A stretch of DNA of 64,000 nt. Source: PALSA-350 sp963834445. GTDB lineage: Bacteria > Acidobacteriota > Terriglobia > Terriglobales > Acidobacteriaceae. Each line of letters begins with the position of its first letter. The first letter of the stretch is position 1. Below the pieces are notes generated by a model. That model was not told the DNA's origin. It was given only the letters and a program-made list of their open reading frames with translations, and did no database searches. This document shows, one piece after another, positions 53,768 through 63,403 of this stretch. Location of the stretch: contig CAWIBU010000009.1 in NCBI GenBank assembly GCA_963834445.1, positions 186,001 to 250,000 of the forward strand, read 5' to 3'. The position numbers and the translations under genes are program-made.

Positions 53768-53842
53768 GGCGTTTCTCGTTCGTTACTTGAGAGCACCGTT
53801 CACTCGCAAGCCTCAATCGTAACTCCCGCTTCAGTCCGTCGT

Positions 53843-53899
53843 TTGACATCCCTATGCATCTAGGGGTAAATTCACTCGTACTCATAGATGTATAGGGGT
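53843..53899 (+). promoter_or_regulatory. PadR promoter with operator in the spacer
   Basis: TTGACA at 53843-53848, then a 16-bp palindrome with arms CCCTA/TAGGG (53850-53865), then TAAATT at 53867-53872 (18-bp spacing). A second related site, TAGATGTATAGGGG, lies at 53886-53899, ahead of the start. Binding would sit on the polymerase contact surface. Confidence 0.75.
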
Positions 53900-53905
53900 G
53901 GTCGC

Positions 53906-54232
53906 ATGGCAAGGAAAGATCTTCAGGGAGCGCTCGATCTGCTGGTTCTCAAGACCCTCGAACAAAAGGGCGAGATGCACGGCTACGGCATCGTTTTGCA
54001 TGTGCAGCGCGCCTCCGACGAGTTGCTGGCCGTCGAGGAAGGCTCGTTGTATCCGGCGCTGCATCGCATGGAGCAGAGCCGATGGATAAAGTCCGCCTGG
54101 GCGCTGACCGAATCCGGCCGCAAGGCGAAGTACTACCGGCTTACCGCTGTCGGCAGAAAAGAACTGGAGGCGGCCGAGAAGAGCTTCGATCAGTTGGTAA
54201 AGGGTGTCCGTGCTGTCATGCGCTATGCCTAG
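53906..54232 (+). CDS. PadR-family transcriptional regulator
   Basis: 108 residues from ATG 53906 (MARKDLQGALDLLVLKTLEQ); the earlier GTG-type start at 53888 would enter the operator. Winged-helix PadR domain: KGEMHGYGIVLHVQRASDEL, AVEEGSLYPALHRMEQSRWI, and ALTESGRKAKYYRLTAVGRK. In acidobacteria these regulators normally sit just upstream of an ADOP permease, as here (9-bp gap). It probably represses its own two-gene operon through the site at 53850. Confidence 0.93.
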   Translation: MARKDLQGALDLLVLKTLEQKGEMHGYGIVLHVQRASDELLAVEEGSLYPALHRMEQSRWIKSAWALTESGRKAKYYRLTAVGRKELEAAEKSFDQLVKGVRAVMRYA

Positions 54233-54241
54233 GAGGTACTC

Positions 54242-56902
54242 ATGTCGCTGATTCGCCGTATTGTCACGCATCTTCGCCGCAGCGCGAATCTCTTCCGCCA
54301 GTCCAGCGTCGATCGCGAGATCGATGCCGAGTTGCAGGCCCACATCGAAATGCGCATCGAGGACAACCTCGCGGCCGGCATGGCGCCGGAAGCGGCACGT
54401 CGCGATGCGCAGTTACGCTTTGGAAACAAAACTGTAATGCGCGAACGCGCCACCGCTGCAGACACCTCGCCGCTGCTGGCGGGTATCGCCCGGGATGTCC
54501 ACTACGCGTTGCGGCAAATGCGCCACTCACCCGGCTTCGCGCTGACCGCGATCCTGACGCTGGCTCTCGGCATCGGCGCAAATGTCGTCGTGTTGAGTGT
54601 GCTGAATGCGCTGATTTTGCGCCCGCTCGACCTGCCGCATGCGGAGCGCCTGTACGAGGTCGTGCAAAAGAACCAGGGTGACGATACGCAGTCATATCCG
54701 GATTACTTAGATTACCGGGTGCGGAACTCGACCTTCGGCGACATGGCAGCGTACCGGCTCGATGCGGCCGCAGTCAGCATTCGCGGTTCTGCTGAGAAAC
54801 GATGGGATTACGAAGTCTCCGGCAACTACTTCGATATGCTCGGCGTGCAACCGGAGCTCGGCCGCTTCTTCCATGAGAGCGACGAGCACGGGCCTGATTC
54901 CGCACCGTACATCGTGCTCAGCGATGCTTTCTGGCGCAACCGCTTCCATGCCGACCCCGGTGTACTGGGAACCGCCGTCGAACTCAACAAGCATCCCTTC
55001 ACGATCATCGGTGTCGCACCAGCGAGCTTCCACGGCATCGACCTCTTCATCTGGCCTGACTTCTGGATGCCGATCGTGAATGAGGGCCAGATCCAGGGCT
55101 ACGACTTTCTTCGCAGCCGAGGCAATCACACCATCGGGGCTGTGGGACTGCTGAGGCCCGTTGTAACAGCGCGGCAGGCACAAGACAACCTCAACGTGAT
55201 TGCTGGAGAGCTAGGCAAGCAGTATCCGGAGAATGACCAGGGCATGCGCGCGCGCCTGGTCAAGCCAGGACTGATGGGCGATTTGCTGGGCGATGCCACG
55301 CGCGCGTTTCTGCTCGGAGTTTTCGTGTTGGCCTTCCTGGTCCTTTTGGCCGCCTGCGCCAATTTGGCCAGCATCTTTGCCACGCGCGCCGCCGATCGCA
55401 GCCGCGAACTGGCGATTCGCCTGGCCATTGGCTCCAGCAAGTGGCATATCCTTCGCCAGCTGCTCACCGAAGCGGTGCTTGTTGCGCTCGCAGGCGGCAT
55501 CGCCGGCACCGCATTCGCAACCGTCCTGCTTCGGCTGCTCACGCGTTGGCAACCCTTCCGCGCATTCCCCGTTCACGTGACCGTCGCCCCGGATATCCGC
55601 GTCTATGGCCTCGCACTGCTGCTTTCGCTCGCCAGCGGCATTCTTTTTGGGCTGCTGCCCGCACGGCAGATCTGGCAGACGGATGCGGCCCGCGTGATGA
55701 AGGGTGCGCCTGGTCCCGTTCTCTCCCGCCACTTCAATTTGCGCGATCTTCTGCTCGGCCTACAGATCGCGCTGTGCACCCTGCTGGTCACCGCCTCGCT
55801 CGTGGCAGCACGCGGCATGCAACACTCGTTGCACGCGCCGATCGGCTTTGAGCCGCAGGGTGCGATCCTGGCCTCGACAGACTTGCAGATGGCCGGTTAC
55901 TCCGACAAGGATTCGTTGGTGATCCAGAAGCGCATGCTCGAGAAGACTCTCGGCATTCCCGGCGTCACCGCCGCCGGCATCATCAACTACACGCCGCTCA
56001 GCGGGGCCGGCAACTCCAACGGCTTCTATCGGGAGGGTACTACGGAGTTCACTCCGCCTCATGTTGCGCTCGGCGCTAAGTACTTTTCCATCTCACCAGG
56101 CTACCTAAAGGCTGCGGGCACCCGATTGATCGCCGGACGCGATGTGACCTGGCAAGACAACGCCGGCTCTCCCAGGATCGCCCTCGTGAGCGAGACTTTC
56201 GCTCGCCAGCTCTTCGGATCGGCGACAGCGGCCATTGGCCGGCATTTTTTGCGCGGCGCCCAGGACGGCATTGAGGTCGCCGGGGTCGTCGAAGACGGAA
56301 AGTACGATTCGCTGACCGAGGACCGTCAGGGCGCAGTCTTTTTCCCGCTTGCACAGGCCGGTGACACCGAGACCACGCTCGTCGTGCGGTCACAGATGCC
56401 CGATGCGGATACGGCATCTGCCGTGCATCGCATCATTACCGGAATTGATTCCGGCCTGCCGTTCACCATTTCCAATTGGCCCACTGCGCTCGGCCTGGTG
56501 CTCTTCCCGGCGCGCGTGGCTGCGGCCTCGCTCGGCATCATGGGCCTGCTGGCGGCGATGCTCGCCATCACTGGAACCTTCGGCGTGGCGGCCTATACCG
56601 TCAGCAAACGCATGCGGGAGCTCGGTATTCGCGTGGCACTGGGAGCGCACCGTATCCAGCTCATGCGCTCCGCCCTGGGGCGCCCATTTGTACTGCTCAT
56701 TTCGGGTTCGATCGTCGGCTTGGCGCTCGGCATGCTCGTCAGCCGCTTCCTTGCCCAGATCGTCTATCAGGCCAGCTCACGTGACCCACTCGTGCTGGGC
56801 GGCGTAGTCGCAACCATGGCGCTCATCGGCCTGGTGGCGACCTGGATCCCGGCTCGTCACGCCCTCGCCGTCAATCCGGCGCGCCTGCTGCGAGACGAGT
56901 GA
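54242..56902 (+). CDS. ADOP-type ABC permease (MacB/FtsX-like), intact
   Basis: 886 residues. ATG 54242, five bases after AGGAGG. N-terminal cytoplasmic ADOP leader (SSVDREIDAELQAHIEMRIE, ending in LRQMRHSPGFALTAIL), one helix (AILTLALGIGANVVVLSVLN), a MacB-like periplasmic core (SGNYFDMLGVQPELGRFFHE, IIGVAPASFHGIDLFIWPDF), the first three-helix FtsX domain (FLLGVFVLAFLVLLAACANL to about 470), a second core, and a second FtsX domain (about 750-880) ending in ALAVNPARLLRDE. No ATPase domain is in the protein and no MacB-type ATPase gene is adjacent, as is usual for this orphan family. Role unknown; efflux of peptides or signals is proposed for relatives. Confidence 0.94.
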   Translation: MSLIRRIVTHLRRSANLFRQSSVDREIDAELQAHIEMRIEDNLAAGMAPEAARRDAQLRFGNKTVMRERATAADTSPLLAGIARDVHYALRQMRHSPGFALTAILTLALGIGANVVVLSVLNALILRPLDLPHAERLYEVVQKNQGDDTQSYPDYLDYRVRNSTFGDMAAYRLDAAAVSIRGSAEKRWDYEVSGNYFDMLGVQPELGRFFHESDEHGPDSAPYIVLSDAFWRNRFHADPGVLGTAVELNKHPFTIIGVAPASFHGIDLFIWPDFWMPIVNEGQIQGYDFLRSRGNHTIGAVGLLRPVVTARQAQDNLNVIAGELGKQYPENDQGMRARLVKPGLMGDLLGDATRAFLLGVFVLAFLVLLAACANLASIFATRAADRSRELAIRLAIGSSKWHILRQLLTEAVLVALAGGIAGTAFATVLLRLLTRWQPFRAFPVHVTVAPDIRVYGLALLLSLASGILFGLLPARQIWQTDAARVMKGAPGPVLSRHFNLRDLLLGLQIALCTLLVTASLVAARGMQHSLHAPIGFEPQGAILASTDLQMAGYSDKDSLVIQKRMLEKTLGIPGVTAAGIINYTPLSGAGNSNGFYREGTTEFTPPHVALGAKYFSISPGYLKAAGTRLIAGRDVTWQDNAGSPRIALVSETFARQLFGSATAAIGRHFLRGAQDGIEVAGVVEDGKYDSLTEDRQGAVFFPLAQAGDTETTLVVRSQMPDADTASAVHRIITGIDSGLPFTISNWPTALGLVLFPARVAAASLGIMGLLAAMLAITGTFGVAAYTVSKRMRELGIRVALGAHRIQLMRSALGRPFVLLISGSIVGLALGMLVSRFLAQIVYQASSRDPLVLGGVVATMALIGLVATWIPARHALAVNPARLLRDE

Positions 56903-57127
56903 GCAGCAACGGTCCGTGATTACGATCGAAGGCGTGTTCGCCGCGCCAGATCGTGAACCACCGACAGAAAGGTACCGATAGGTCGGCCAGTGTTCAGGTT
57001 TTCAAAACCGAGTTGGACTCACTCGTAGGCAGGGGCGTTTCTCGTTACTTACTTGGGAGCACCGGGTAGAAGCGGCCGAAACTGACTCTTGATGGAGTAG
57101 AGAACCAGGAACATATCTCCAATGTCA
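56903..57127. other. 225-bp gap with duplicated ADOP 3' flank
   Basis: The last 120 bases, from 57005, match 52815 onward (CGTTACTTACTTGG, GATGGAGTAGAGAACCAGG). No gene. Confidence 0.6.
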
Positions 57128-59844
57128 TTATTCTGTCCTGAGTGCCCGCACCGGATCCACTGACGCCGCCCGCCGCGCCGGAATGACTCCCGCCACGCAG
57201 GCCGCAACCAGTAGCATCCCCACAGCCACCACCAATGCACCGCTGCTCACCGTCGTTAGCTCATATAGCTGTGACTTCACCAGCGTGACTCCGTAGAAGG
57301 CCACAGGAATTCCAATTGCAAGCCCGAGCACCGTCTGCAACAACGCGCTGCGAAGAATCATCGCCACCACCCCGCTGCGATCCGCACCTAATGCCATGCG
57401 GATGCCAATCTCACTCGTCCTCCGCGCCACCGTGTACGAAGTCACCCCATACAACCCCACCGTCGCCAACAGCAGCGCCAGGCCGCCGAACAGTGTCATC
57501 AACGTCGACAACATCTGCTCGTGCGTGAATCTCCCTGCGATCTGTGCAGAAAAGGTCTCAAATTTCTGCATCGCCAGATTCGGATTGATTTCCCTCAGCG
57601 TCCGCCGCGCAATCGACTCCATATTGTTCATTGGTTGTGCCGTCTCAACCACAACAGCACCTGCATATCCCGCCTCTGACGGTTGCGTCAACGGGCCAAA
57701 GTACATGGGGTGCGTCCCGTTCCTGCGCACGTCGGTGTAAGACGTTCCTTGTACCACGCCTACAATCTCGTAAGCATCCCCTTCAGCAGTAAAGCGATGT
57801 CCAATCGGGTTCTCTCCCGGCTTGAAGAGTGCTTTCACAAAGTCTTCGTTCACCACCGCAACATGCGGCGAAGTTGCCGTGTCCTGCACCGTGATCCCAC
57901 GTCCCATCAACACACGCGTTCCCACCGAATCGAAGTACTCCGGATTTACGATGATGTTGGTAGCAAGACTGGTGCAGGTTCGGCTGTCCCACGATTTGAA
58001 CTCCGTAGCCGTCATCGTTCCCTTCCATCGGGGTAAAGGTGCTCACCCCCACCTTCAAAACGCCCGCAATTTCATGAAACCGTTCCTCAAGAATCCGGTA
58101 CAGCGCGTTCACCTGCCCATCCTTATATCCAGCCGCTTGTACGTTGATATGGATGATATAGCGGTTCTTCGACTGCAGCTTCATGTCCGCATGCTGCAGC
58201 CTGGCCAGACTCTGCGAAAAAAGCCCCGCGCCCACCAACAGTACAACCGACAACGCCGCCTGCAGCACCACCAGCCCGCGTTGCAGCAGGGAAGCCGGAC
58301 CCGTCGTCGTCCGCGTCCCGCTGCGCAGCGCATCCGCCGGCGGGGCTTTCGAACCCATCAATGCCGGAGCCACCCCAAACAGCACCCCCGTCACTATCGA
58401 CATGCCGAGCGCGAACCCCAGCATCTCCGCCGATGGGCTCGCGCTGATCGGCACATGCGGCTCGCCCGGAAACGCCAGCATCAGCAGCATGCGAGCGCCG
58501 CCATAAGAAACCGCCAGCGCCGCCGCCCCGCCAAGCCCCGCCAGCAGCAGGCTCTCCGTCAGCAGCTGCCGCGCAATCCGCCTCCGCATTGCACCCAGCG
58601 CCGCTCTGACCGAAAGCTCCGCCTTCCGCCCCATCCCCCGCACCAGCAGCAGATTGGCAATGTTCGCGCAGGCAATCAGTAGCACCAGCCCGCTGATCCA
58701 CAGCAGCAGCTTCAGATTCGAGGCGTACTCCTTCTGCATCGACTGCGTGCCTGCACCACCTGGGGTCAGCACTAAGTGCGTCTTAGCGATATCCGCGGCT
58801 GAAAATTCAGGATCCCCTGCCTGCACCCGCTTGAGTTGCGCGCTCAACTTCTCCTGCAACGGAACCAGCGCCGTTCCCGGCTTCACGCGCCCAATAATAT
58901 CCAGCCAATTCTGCGTCGGGTCACGCATACTCTTTCCCCGCCTCGTCGGGCATGGTCGCAATCGGCAGGTAGAAATCCGGTGGCGTACTCGACATGCGAT
59001 CGCCGAAGAAACCTTCGGGAGCCACACCCACCACCGTCACCGCCTTCGTATTCATCCAGAACGTGCTGCCGACCACCGAATCATCGCCCCTGTAGACGTC
59101 TTTCCATGTCGCGTAGCTCATGACCGCGACCACTGCTGCACCGGCAACATCATCCGTGTCGGAAAGCAACCGTCCCCTTGCAGGGTGTAGCCCAAACATG
59201 CGGAAGTAGTTTCCCGAGACGAATTCCCCCATCCGCGGCTTTGCCGCCTCCTGGCCTCCATCACGCCTCATAACGACGGGCCGATTCTCAAACCCCGCCT
59301 GCATCGCCGCCAGCTCTTCAAACTCCGGCGTGTTCTTCTTCATCTGCTCATAGGTGTCGGTTGAGAACATGCTGTAGTCTCCGTCGTGCCACGTGTTTGG
59401 CCCGGAGTTCTGGCAACAGTCAGCCCAATCACCCACTCGCACCAGCGCCTTCGGATCCACCACCGGCAGGTTCTTCAGCAGTACCGCATTCACCAGCGTA
59501 AAGATTGCCGCATTCGCCCCAATCCCCAGCGCCAGCGTGAGGATCGCGGTAACCGTAAATCCCGGCGTCTTTCCCAACTGCCGCAGCGCGAAACGCGCAT
59601 CTTGCAACAGGCTGTCCCACCATCCCCATCCCCATGCCATATAGCTCTGCTCCTTGATGGAGGTTGGATTGCCAAATCTGCGATACGCCGCGCGCCGTGA
59701 CTCCGGCGAAAGCACACCCGCCTCGGTCTGCTCCCGCTCGCGCAGCTCCAGATGCAGACGCATCTCTTCTTCCAGATCCGCGTGAAATCGCTTCCGGTAA
59801 AACAGCATGCGCAAACGGCGCAACAGTTCATGGATTCTATTCAT
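57128..59844 (-). pseudogene. ADOP-type ABC permease with two frameshifts
   Basis: Full-span relative of the intact ADOP at 54242, read in three frames: 59844 to about 58940 (MNRIHELLRRLRMLFYRKRF through MSSTPPDFYLPIATMPDEAG), about 58940 to 57970 (KSMRDPTQNWLDIIGRVKPG through FTPMEGNDDGYGVQIVGQP), and 57970 to 57128 (TNIIVNPEYFDSVGTRVLMG through VDPVRALRTE). The first shift is two bases short in a C run (58936-58939), which has six C in the fragment copy at 53365; the second, near 57970, must be one base extra (or two short) for 905 codons. ATG 59844 is 11 bp after the PadR stop at 59855. Either a decayed gene or two assembly errors. Confidence 0.85.
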
Positions 59845-59854
59845 CGCTCGCTGC

Positions 59855-60184
59855 TCACGCCGTCTGGATCACGCGCCCGATCGCCCCCATCACGCGCTCA
59901 AACTGCGAAACCTCCAGCACCAGCTGCTTGCGCCCAGCGGCCGTCAGCTTGTAGTAGCGCGCACGCCGGTTTCCAGCCGTCGTCCCCCATTCCGCCGTCA
60001 CCCAGCCTTTGATCAACATTCTTTGCAGCGCCGGATAAAGCGACCCCTCTTCGACCTGCAGCACATCCTCCGAAGTGCGCTGAATCGAATTGGCAATCTC
60101 ATATCCATGTAGCTCTTTATGCCGCGCCAGCGTCTTCAGGATCAACAGGTAAAGCGTGCCCGGTGGAATCTCATCTCGATTCAA
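59855..60184 (-). CDS. PadR-family transcriptional regulator
   Basis: 109 residues. I prefer the TTG at 60184, six bases after GGAGGG, to a TTG at 60202. Begins with NRDEIPPGTLYLLILKTLAR after the start, then KELHGYEIANSIQRTSED, LQVEEGSLYPALQRMLIKGW and TAAGRKQLVLEVSQFERVMG: a PadR winged helix with a short dimerisation helix. It is the first gene ahead of the frameshifted ADOP, in the usual PadR-ADOP order, 10 bp apart. Two matching inverted repeats lie upstream as candidate autoregulatory sites. Confidence 0.92.
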   Translation of the reverse strand: MNRDEIPPGTLYLLILKTLARHKELHGYEIANSIQRTSEDVLQVEEGSLYPALQRMLIKGWVTAEWGTTAGNRRARYYKLTAAGRKQLVLEVSQFERVMGAIGRVIQTA

Positions 60185-60498
60185 ACAACACCCTCCAGCC
60201 AAACAAAAAGCACCTCTCGCATAGCCAAGCTATGCCAACAACACGTTACTGCCATAGCCAGGCTATGTCAAGCTTGCCTTGATCCGAGGAAACGTAATGC
60301 ATCAAAGCTGTCCAAAACAGCAAAACGAAATTGTTTGAGCGACGTATCGGTTGGAAAAAATTGAGAGGAAGAAGAGAAGGTGAAAACAGGCTGCCGTTCG
60401 CGGGGAGTGAAGCCAGCTGCAGTTCCTATCTCGATCCCCGAACAAATTTGTCATCCCTACCGAAGCGCACCGAATTCCTGTTGCGAAGATAGAAGCTG
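60185..60498. other. 314-bp gap with operators and a partial repeat
   Basis: Besides the operator pair, about 60430-60490 holds a truncated unit of the dispersed repeat: ATTTGTCATCCCTACCG and then the left arm CCGAATTCCTGTTGCGA, with no right arm. Confidence 0.65.
60219..60267. promoter_or_regulatory. paired PadR operators
   Basis: GCATAGCCAAGCTATGC (60219-60235; 7-bp arms, three-base centre) and CATAGCCAGGCTATG (60253-60267; 6-bp arms). Centres are 33 bp apart, close to three helical turns. They stand 35-80 bases ahead of the PadR start. Confidence 0.85.
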
Positions 60499-61179
60499 TT
60501 AGTGCTTTGAGGTCCTGGATCGGCCGGCTCGCTTTGAGATTGCGCTCTTCGGCAATCGCGGTACTGCTTGAACGCCCGCCCAAAGCGTTGCGATCGTTTG
60601 CTCGACCACGAGAGCTTGGTCCGGCAAGTCCGGCACAACCCCCTGGATCACCATGAGGGTGGCGAGGCCAAAAATATTAAACCACCAGGTGTGAGCTACT
60701 ACTATGTCATCCCTGTTGGGCAATCCTTCATCCCGGGCAACATCGAAAAAGAGTTGCACGAAACGTCCGAACAATGGCGCACCAAGGTCGTTGATGTATT
60801 CTCCAGCGCGAACACCGTTGCGGTTCTCGGGCCCGAAGAAGACGTTACGGAACTGCTGTGGATGGGTAATGCAAAATTGAATCAAGCCGTGTGAAGTCGC
60901 GAAAAGACGCTCTTTCGGGGAACGATGTCTGGCCGCAATCGCATCGAAGTCCTGAACCATCAGCCCGATCGTCTCTCTGCTCAATTCAACAAGAATGTGC
61001 CACTTGTCGGGGAAATGCTGATAAATCACGGCGTGCGTATAGCCGATCTCTTTAGCAATCTCGCGCAGCGTTACGGCTTCGTAGCCGCGATCGGCAAACA
61101 TTTTGCTGGCAGCCGCAAGAATTTCGCTCCGCAACCTCTCCTTGCGCTCTTCCCGTCGACTTGGTGATGCGGATGTCAC
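60499..61179 (-). CDS. TetR-family transcriptional regulator
   Basis: 226 residues, GTG start at 61179. The HTH is IAKEIGYTHAVIYQHFPDKW preceded by ILAAASKMFADRGYEAVTLR. The C-terminal domain includes HGLIQFCITHPQQFRNVFFG and ends in Arg/Lys-rich SKRAGRSRTSKH. It is divergent from the NAD(P)-binding protein at 61343; the gap of 160 bp contains a 20-bp perfect palindrome and related half-sites, so it is the probable repressor of that gene and of the second oxidoreductase after it. Confidence 0.92.
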   Translation of the reverse strand: MTSASPSRREERKERLRSEILAAASKMFADRGYEAVTLREIAKEIGYTHAVIYQHFPDKWHILVELSRETIGLMVQDFDAIAARHRSPKERLFATSHGLIQFCITHPQQFRNVFFGPENRNGVRAGEYINDLGAPLFGRFVQLFFDVARDEGLPNRDDIVVAHTWWFNIFGLATLMVIQGVVPDLPDQALVVEQTIATLWAGVQAVPRLPKSAISKRAGRSRTSKH

Positions 61180-61211
61180 TTCAACAGCTTAGTCCGACTC
61201 GACGTTTTTTG

Positions 61212-61275
61212 CGACCAAATGTTTATTTGTAACCATTGGTTTTAAAACCAATGATTATTTTGCAACCAATGGTTA
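61212..61275. promoter_or_regulatory. TetR operator: 20-bp perfect palindrome with flanking half-sites
   Basis: CATTGGTTTTAAAACCAATG at 61234-61253 is palindromic throughout; ACCAATGGTT recurs at 61265-61274 and a degenerate CGACCAAATGTTT stands at 61212-61224. Confidence 0.85.
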
Positions 61276-61342
61276 ATGGAGTTCTCTAATCTTCAGGTCG
61301 CGTATTTAGGTGGCGGCCATATACGAGGCAAAGGAGAATGCG

Positions 61343-61969
61343 ATGAACGTTCTGGTGATTGGAGCAGCGGGCAAGAGCGGAGAGGCGCTGGTAAATGAGG
61401 CGTTGGCGGCCGGGCATAAGGTGACGGCTTTCGTACGCGGTGCCGCGCAGTACAAAAAGGCCAATGTCAAAGTTGTTGCAGGAGACGTGCTGGACGCGGC
61501 TGCGGTCGACCTTGCGGTAGCCGGGCAGGATGCGGTCATCGACGCGCTTGGCGGCAAGACGCCCTGGAAAGTGACGACGATGGAAACGACCGCGGCACAC
61601 AATATAGTCAACGCGATGCGGCGCAATGGCGTGCGCAGACTGCTGAAAATTTCAGTGGTGGGTGCGGGCGAGAGCGTCAAGAACGCCGGCTTCTTCAACG
61701 AGCACATACTTATGCGGACGTTTCTGCGGGGTCTGCTGGTAGACAAGGCGGGCATGGAGGCCGAGATCGAAGGCAGTAGCTTGGACTGGACGCTCGTGCG
61801 GCCGCCGATGTTGACCGACCGCGAGAAGTCCGGCGTCGCCAGGGTGCTGAGCACGGAGGGCGGTGAGAAGGCGCACAAGATCGGGCGGGCAGATCTGGCA
61901 GCCTTCATGGTAAAGCAACTGGAAAGTGGCCAGTATGTGCGTCAGGCGGTGACGGTGACGACCACATAG
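61343..61969 (+). CDS. atypical SDR / NAD(P)H-binding oxidoreductase
   Basis: 208 residues from ATG 61343, six bases after AGGAG. Rossmann motif MNVLVIGAAGKSGEALVNEA and a BLVRB/YwnB-like body: VTAFVRGAAQYKKANVKVVA, GDVLDAAAVDLAVAGQDAVI, RLLKISVVGAGESVKN, DWTLVRPPMLTDRE and RADLAAFMVKQLESGQYVRQ. Such proteins are flavin or quinone reductases or act as sensors of the NADPH state. First gene of a likely two-gene unit with the NmrA-type protein (226-bp gap), divergent from TetR. Confidence 0.9.
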   Translation: MNVLVIGAAGKSGEALVNEALAAGHKVTAFVRGAAQYKKANVKVVAGDVLDAAAVDLAVAGQDAVIDALGGKTPWKVTTMETTAAHNIVNAMRRNGVRRLLKISVVGAGESVKNAGFFNEHILMRTFLRGLLVDKAGMEAEIEGSSLDWTLVRPPMLTDREKSGVARVLSTEGGEKAHKIGRADLAAFMVKQLESGQYVRQAVTVTTT

Positions 61970-62194
61970 CAAGACCTCGGCGAGTATCAACCACCTCTCA
62001 TCGAGGCGTTCCGATCGGCCCTGTAAAGGGCTGTAACTATGCGCCAGACAGCTGTCGAAACCCGCGTGGCTAGCGACTTTGAAAGTCGACCAGGTTCATG
62101 GAATAGAACCAGACATTTCTCGTCGCCAGTCATGCAAAAACGGACTGCGAATACCGTCCGATATCGCTGCAAGAACAACCAGGAGGAAACAAGC

Positions 62195-63067
62195 ATGTAT
62201 TTAGTCATGGGCATTACTGGAAAAATAGGCGGCGCCACTGCACGGCACCTGCTCAAGCAAGGCAAACAGGTGCGAGCCCTTGTGCGCGATCGCGAGAAGG
62301 CGGCGAAGTGGGCACACCAGGGCGTGGAGTTGGTCGAGGGAGACTGGAACGATTCGACAGCCATAGCGGCTGCGCTCGAAGGTGTTGAGGGCGCATTTGT
62401 GATGTTGCCGGTTGTGTGGGCGCCCTCGCCTGATTACCGAGAAGCAAAGAGCTTCACGGCGAACTATGTCGAGGCGCTCACCAGGGTAGCGCCCTCGCGG
62501 GTGGTAGCGCTCTCGTCGATGGGCGCGAATAGAACAAGCGGGGTAGGGATGATCACGGCCTTATCGCTCTTGGAGCAAGGTTTTCGCAGCCTGCCCTCTC
62601 CAGTTGCATTTGTGCGCGCAGGCGGCTTTTTTGAAAACTTTCTTTTTGGCTTACAGGCCGCCCAGGGCGGAACACTACCGGTCTTCTACCATCCCACGAA
62701 CCGAAAATCGACCATGGTCGCGTCAGACGACATCGGCGCAGAGGTGGCAGCGCTTCTGGCTGGGCCGGCGTGGTCAGGGCATCGCGTCATCGAATTGGGT
62801 TCGATGGTAAGCGCGGATGAAGTGGCCGCCCAATTGGGTGAAGTCCTGACACTCGACGTAAAAGCTTTTGCCGTCCCGCGTGCACAGTGGACAGAAGCTT
62901 TCGAGCAGTTCGGCATCCCGAAGGGCCACACTGGGCCTGCCGAAGAAATGTATGAGAGCGTCAACGCGGGCTGGATGGACCTCGGAGTCACGGGTACGGA
63001 GCACGTAGCAGGGACGACGTCCGCACGCGATGTGTTTGCGGCCGCACAAAACGCCGTCAAGCCGTAA
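62195..63067 (+). CDS. NmrA-family NAD(P)-binding protein
   Basis: 290 residues from ATG 62195, directly after AGGAGG (62181-62186). Begins MYLVMGITGKIGGATARHLL (GxxGxxG cofactor loop), then VRALVRDREKAAKWAHQGVE, LVEGDWNDSTAIAAALEGVE, VVALSSMGANRTSGVG and PSPVAFVRAGGFFENFLFGL. NmrA-like proteins include NADPH-dependent quinone and azo reductases and redox sensors; no catalytic Tyr-Lys pair is evident. It follows the SDR on the same strand. Confidence 0.9.
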   Translation: MYLVMGITGKIGGATARHLLKQGKQVRALVRDREKAAKWAHQGVELVEGDWNDSTAIAAALEGVEGAFVMLPVVWAPSPDYREAKSFTANYVEALTRVAPSRVVALSSMGANRTSGVGMITALSLLEQGFRSLPSPVAFVRAGGFFENFLFGLQAAQGGTLPVFYHPTNRKSTMVASDDIGAEVAALLAGPAWSGHRVIELGSMVSADEVAAQLGEVLTLDVKAFAVPRAQWTEAFEQFGIPKGHTGPAEEMYESVNAGWMDLGVTGTEHVAGTTSARDVFAAAQNAVKP

Positions 63068-63403
63068 GTCCGGGCAAGCTGAATCAGCGCTCGGGAAACG
63101 CCGCGCTAACGCCAAAAATTGAGCGCAAACAGCAAAGTTCTTGTTTGCCTGCAACCGGGGAACCAGATGGTTGATCGTCCGGTTCCACCTGGCGAAGGCC
63201 TTGCCGTCGTGGCCCCCGTCTGCTCGAAGGCGAGCGCCGCTTTGCCATGATCGAGGGCGATGCTCGTGACGAGCTCACCCTCATCGATTCTCTTGTGGTT
63301 ATGGGGGCAGAAAGCTCTCGTTTAATGCACGACCCGGAGCCCGTCCCGCCCATGCAGCGCGTCCAACTAAACCATTTAATCGCGAGACGAGGTCGCTTTT
63401 CCT
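63068..63403. other. 336-bp gap, no identified gene
   Basis: One plus frame from about 63218 reads RLLEGERRFAMIEGDARDEL and on to QLNHLIARRGRFSYEC, with no start signal; it may be a gene end carried here by rearrangement, but I cannot name it. No repeat or hairpin was seen. Confidence 0.45.
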
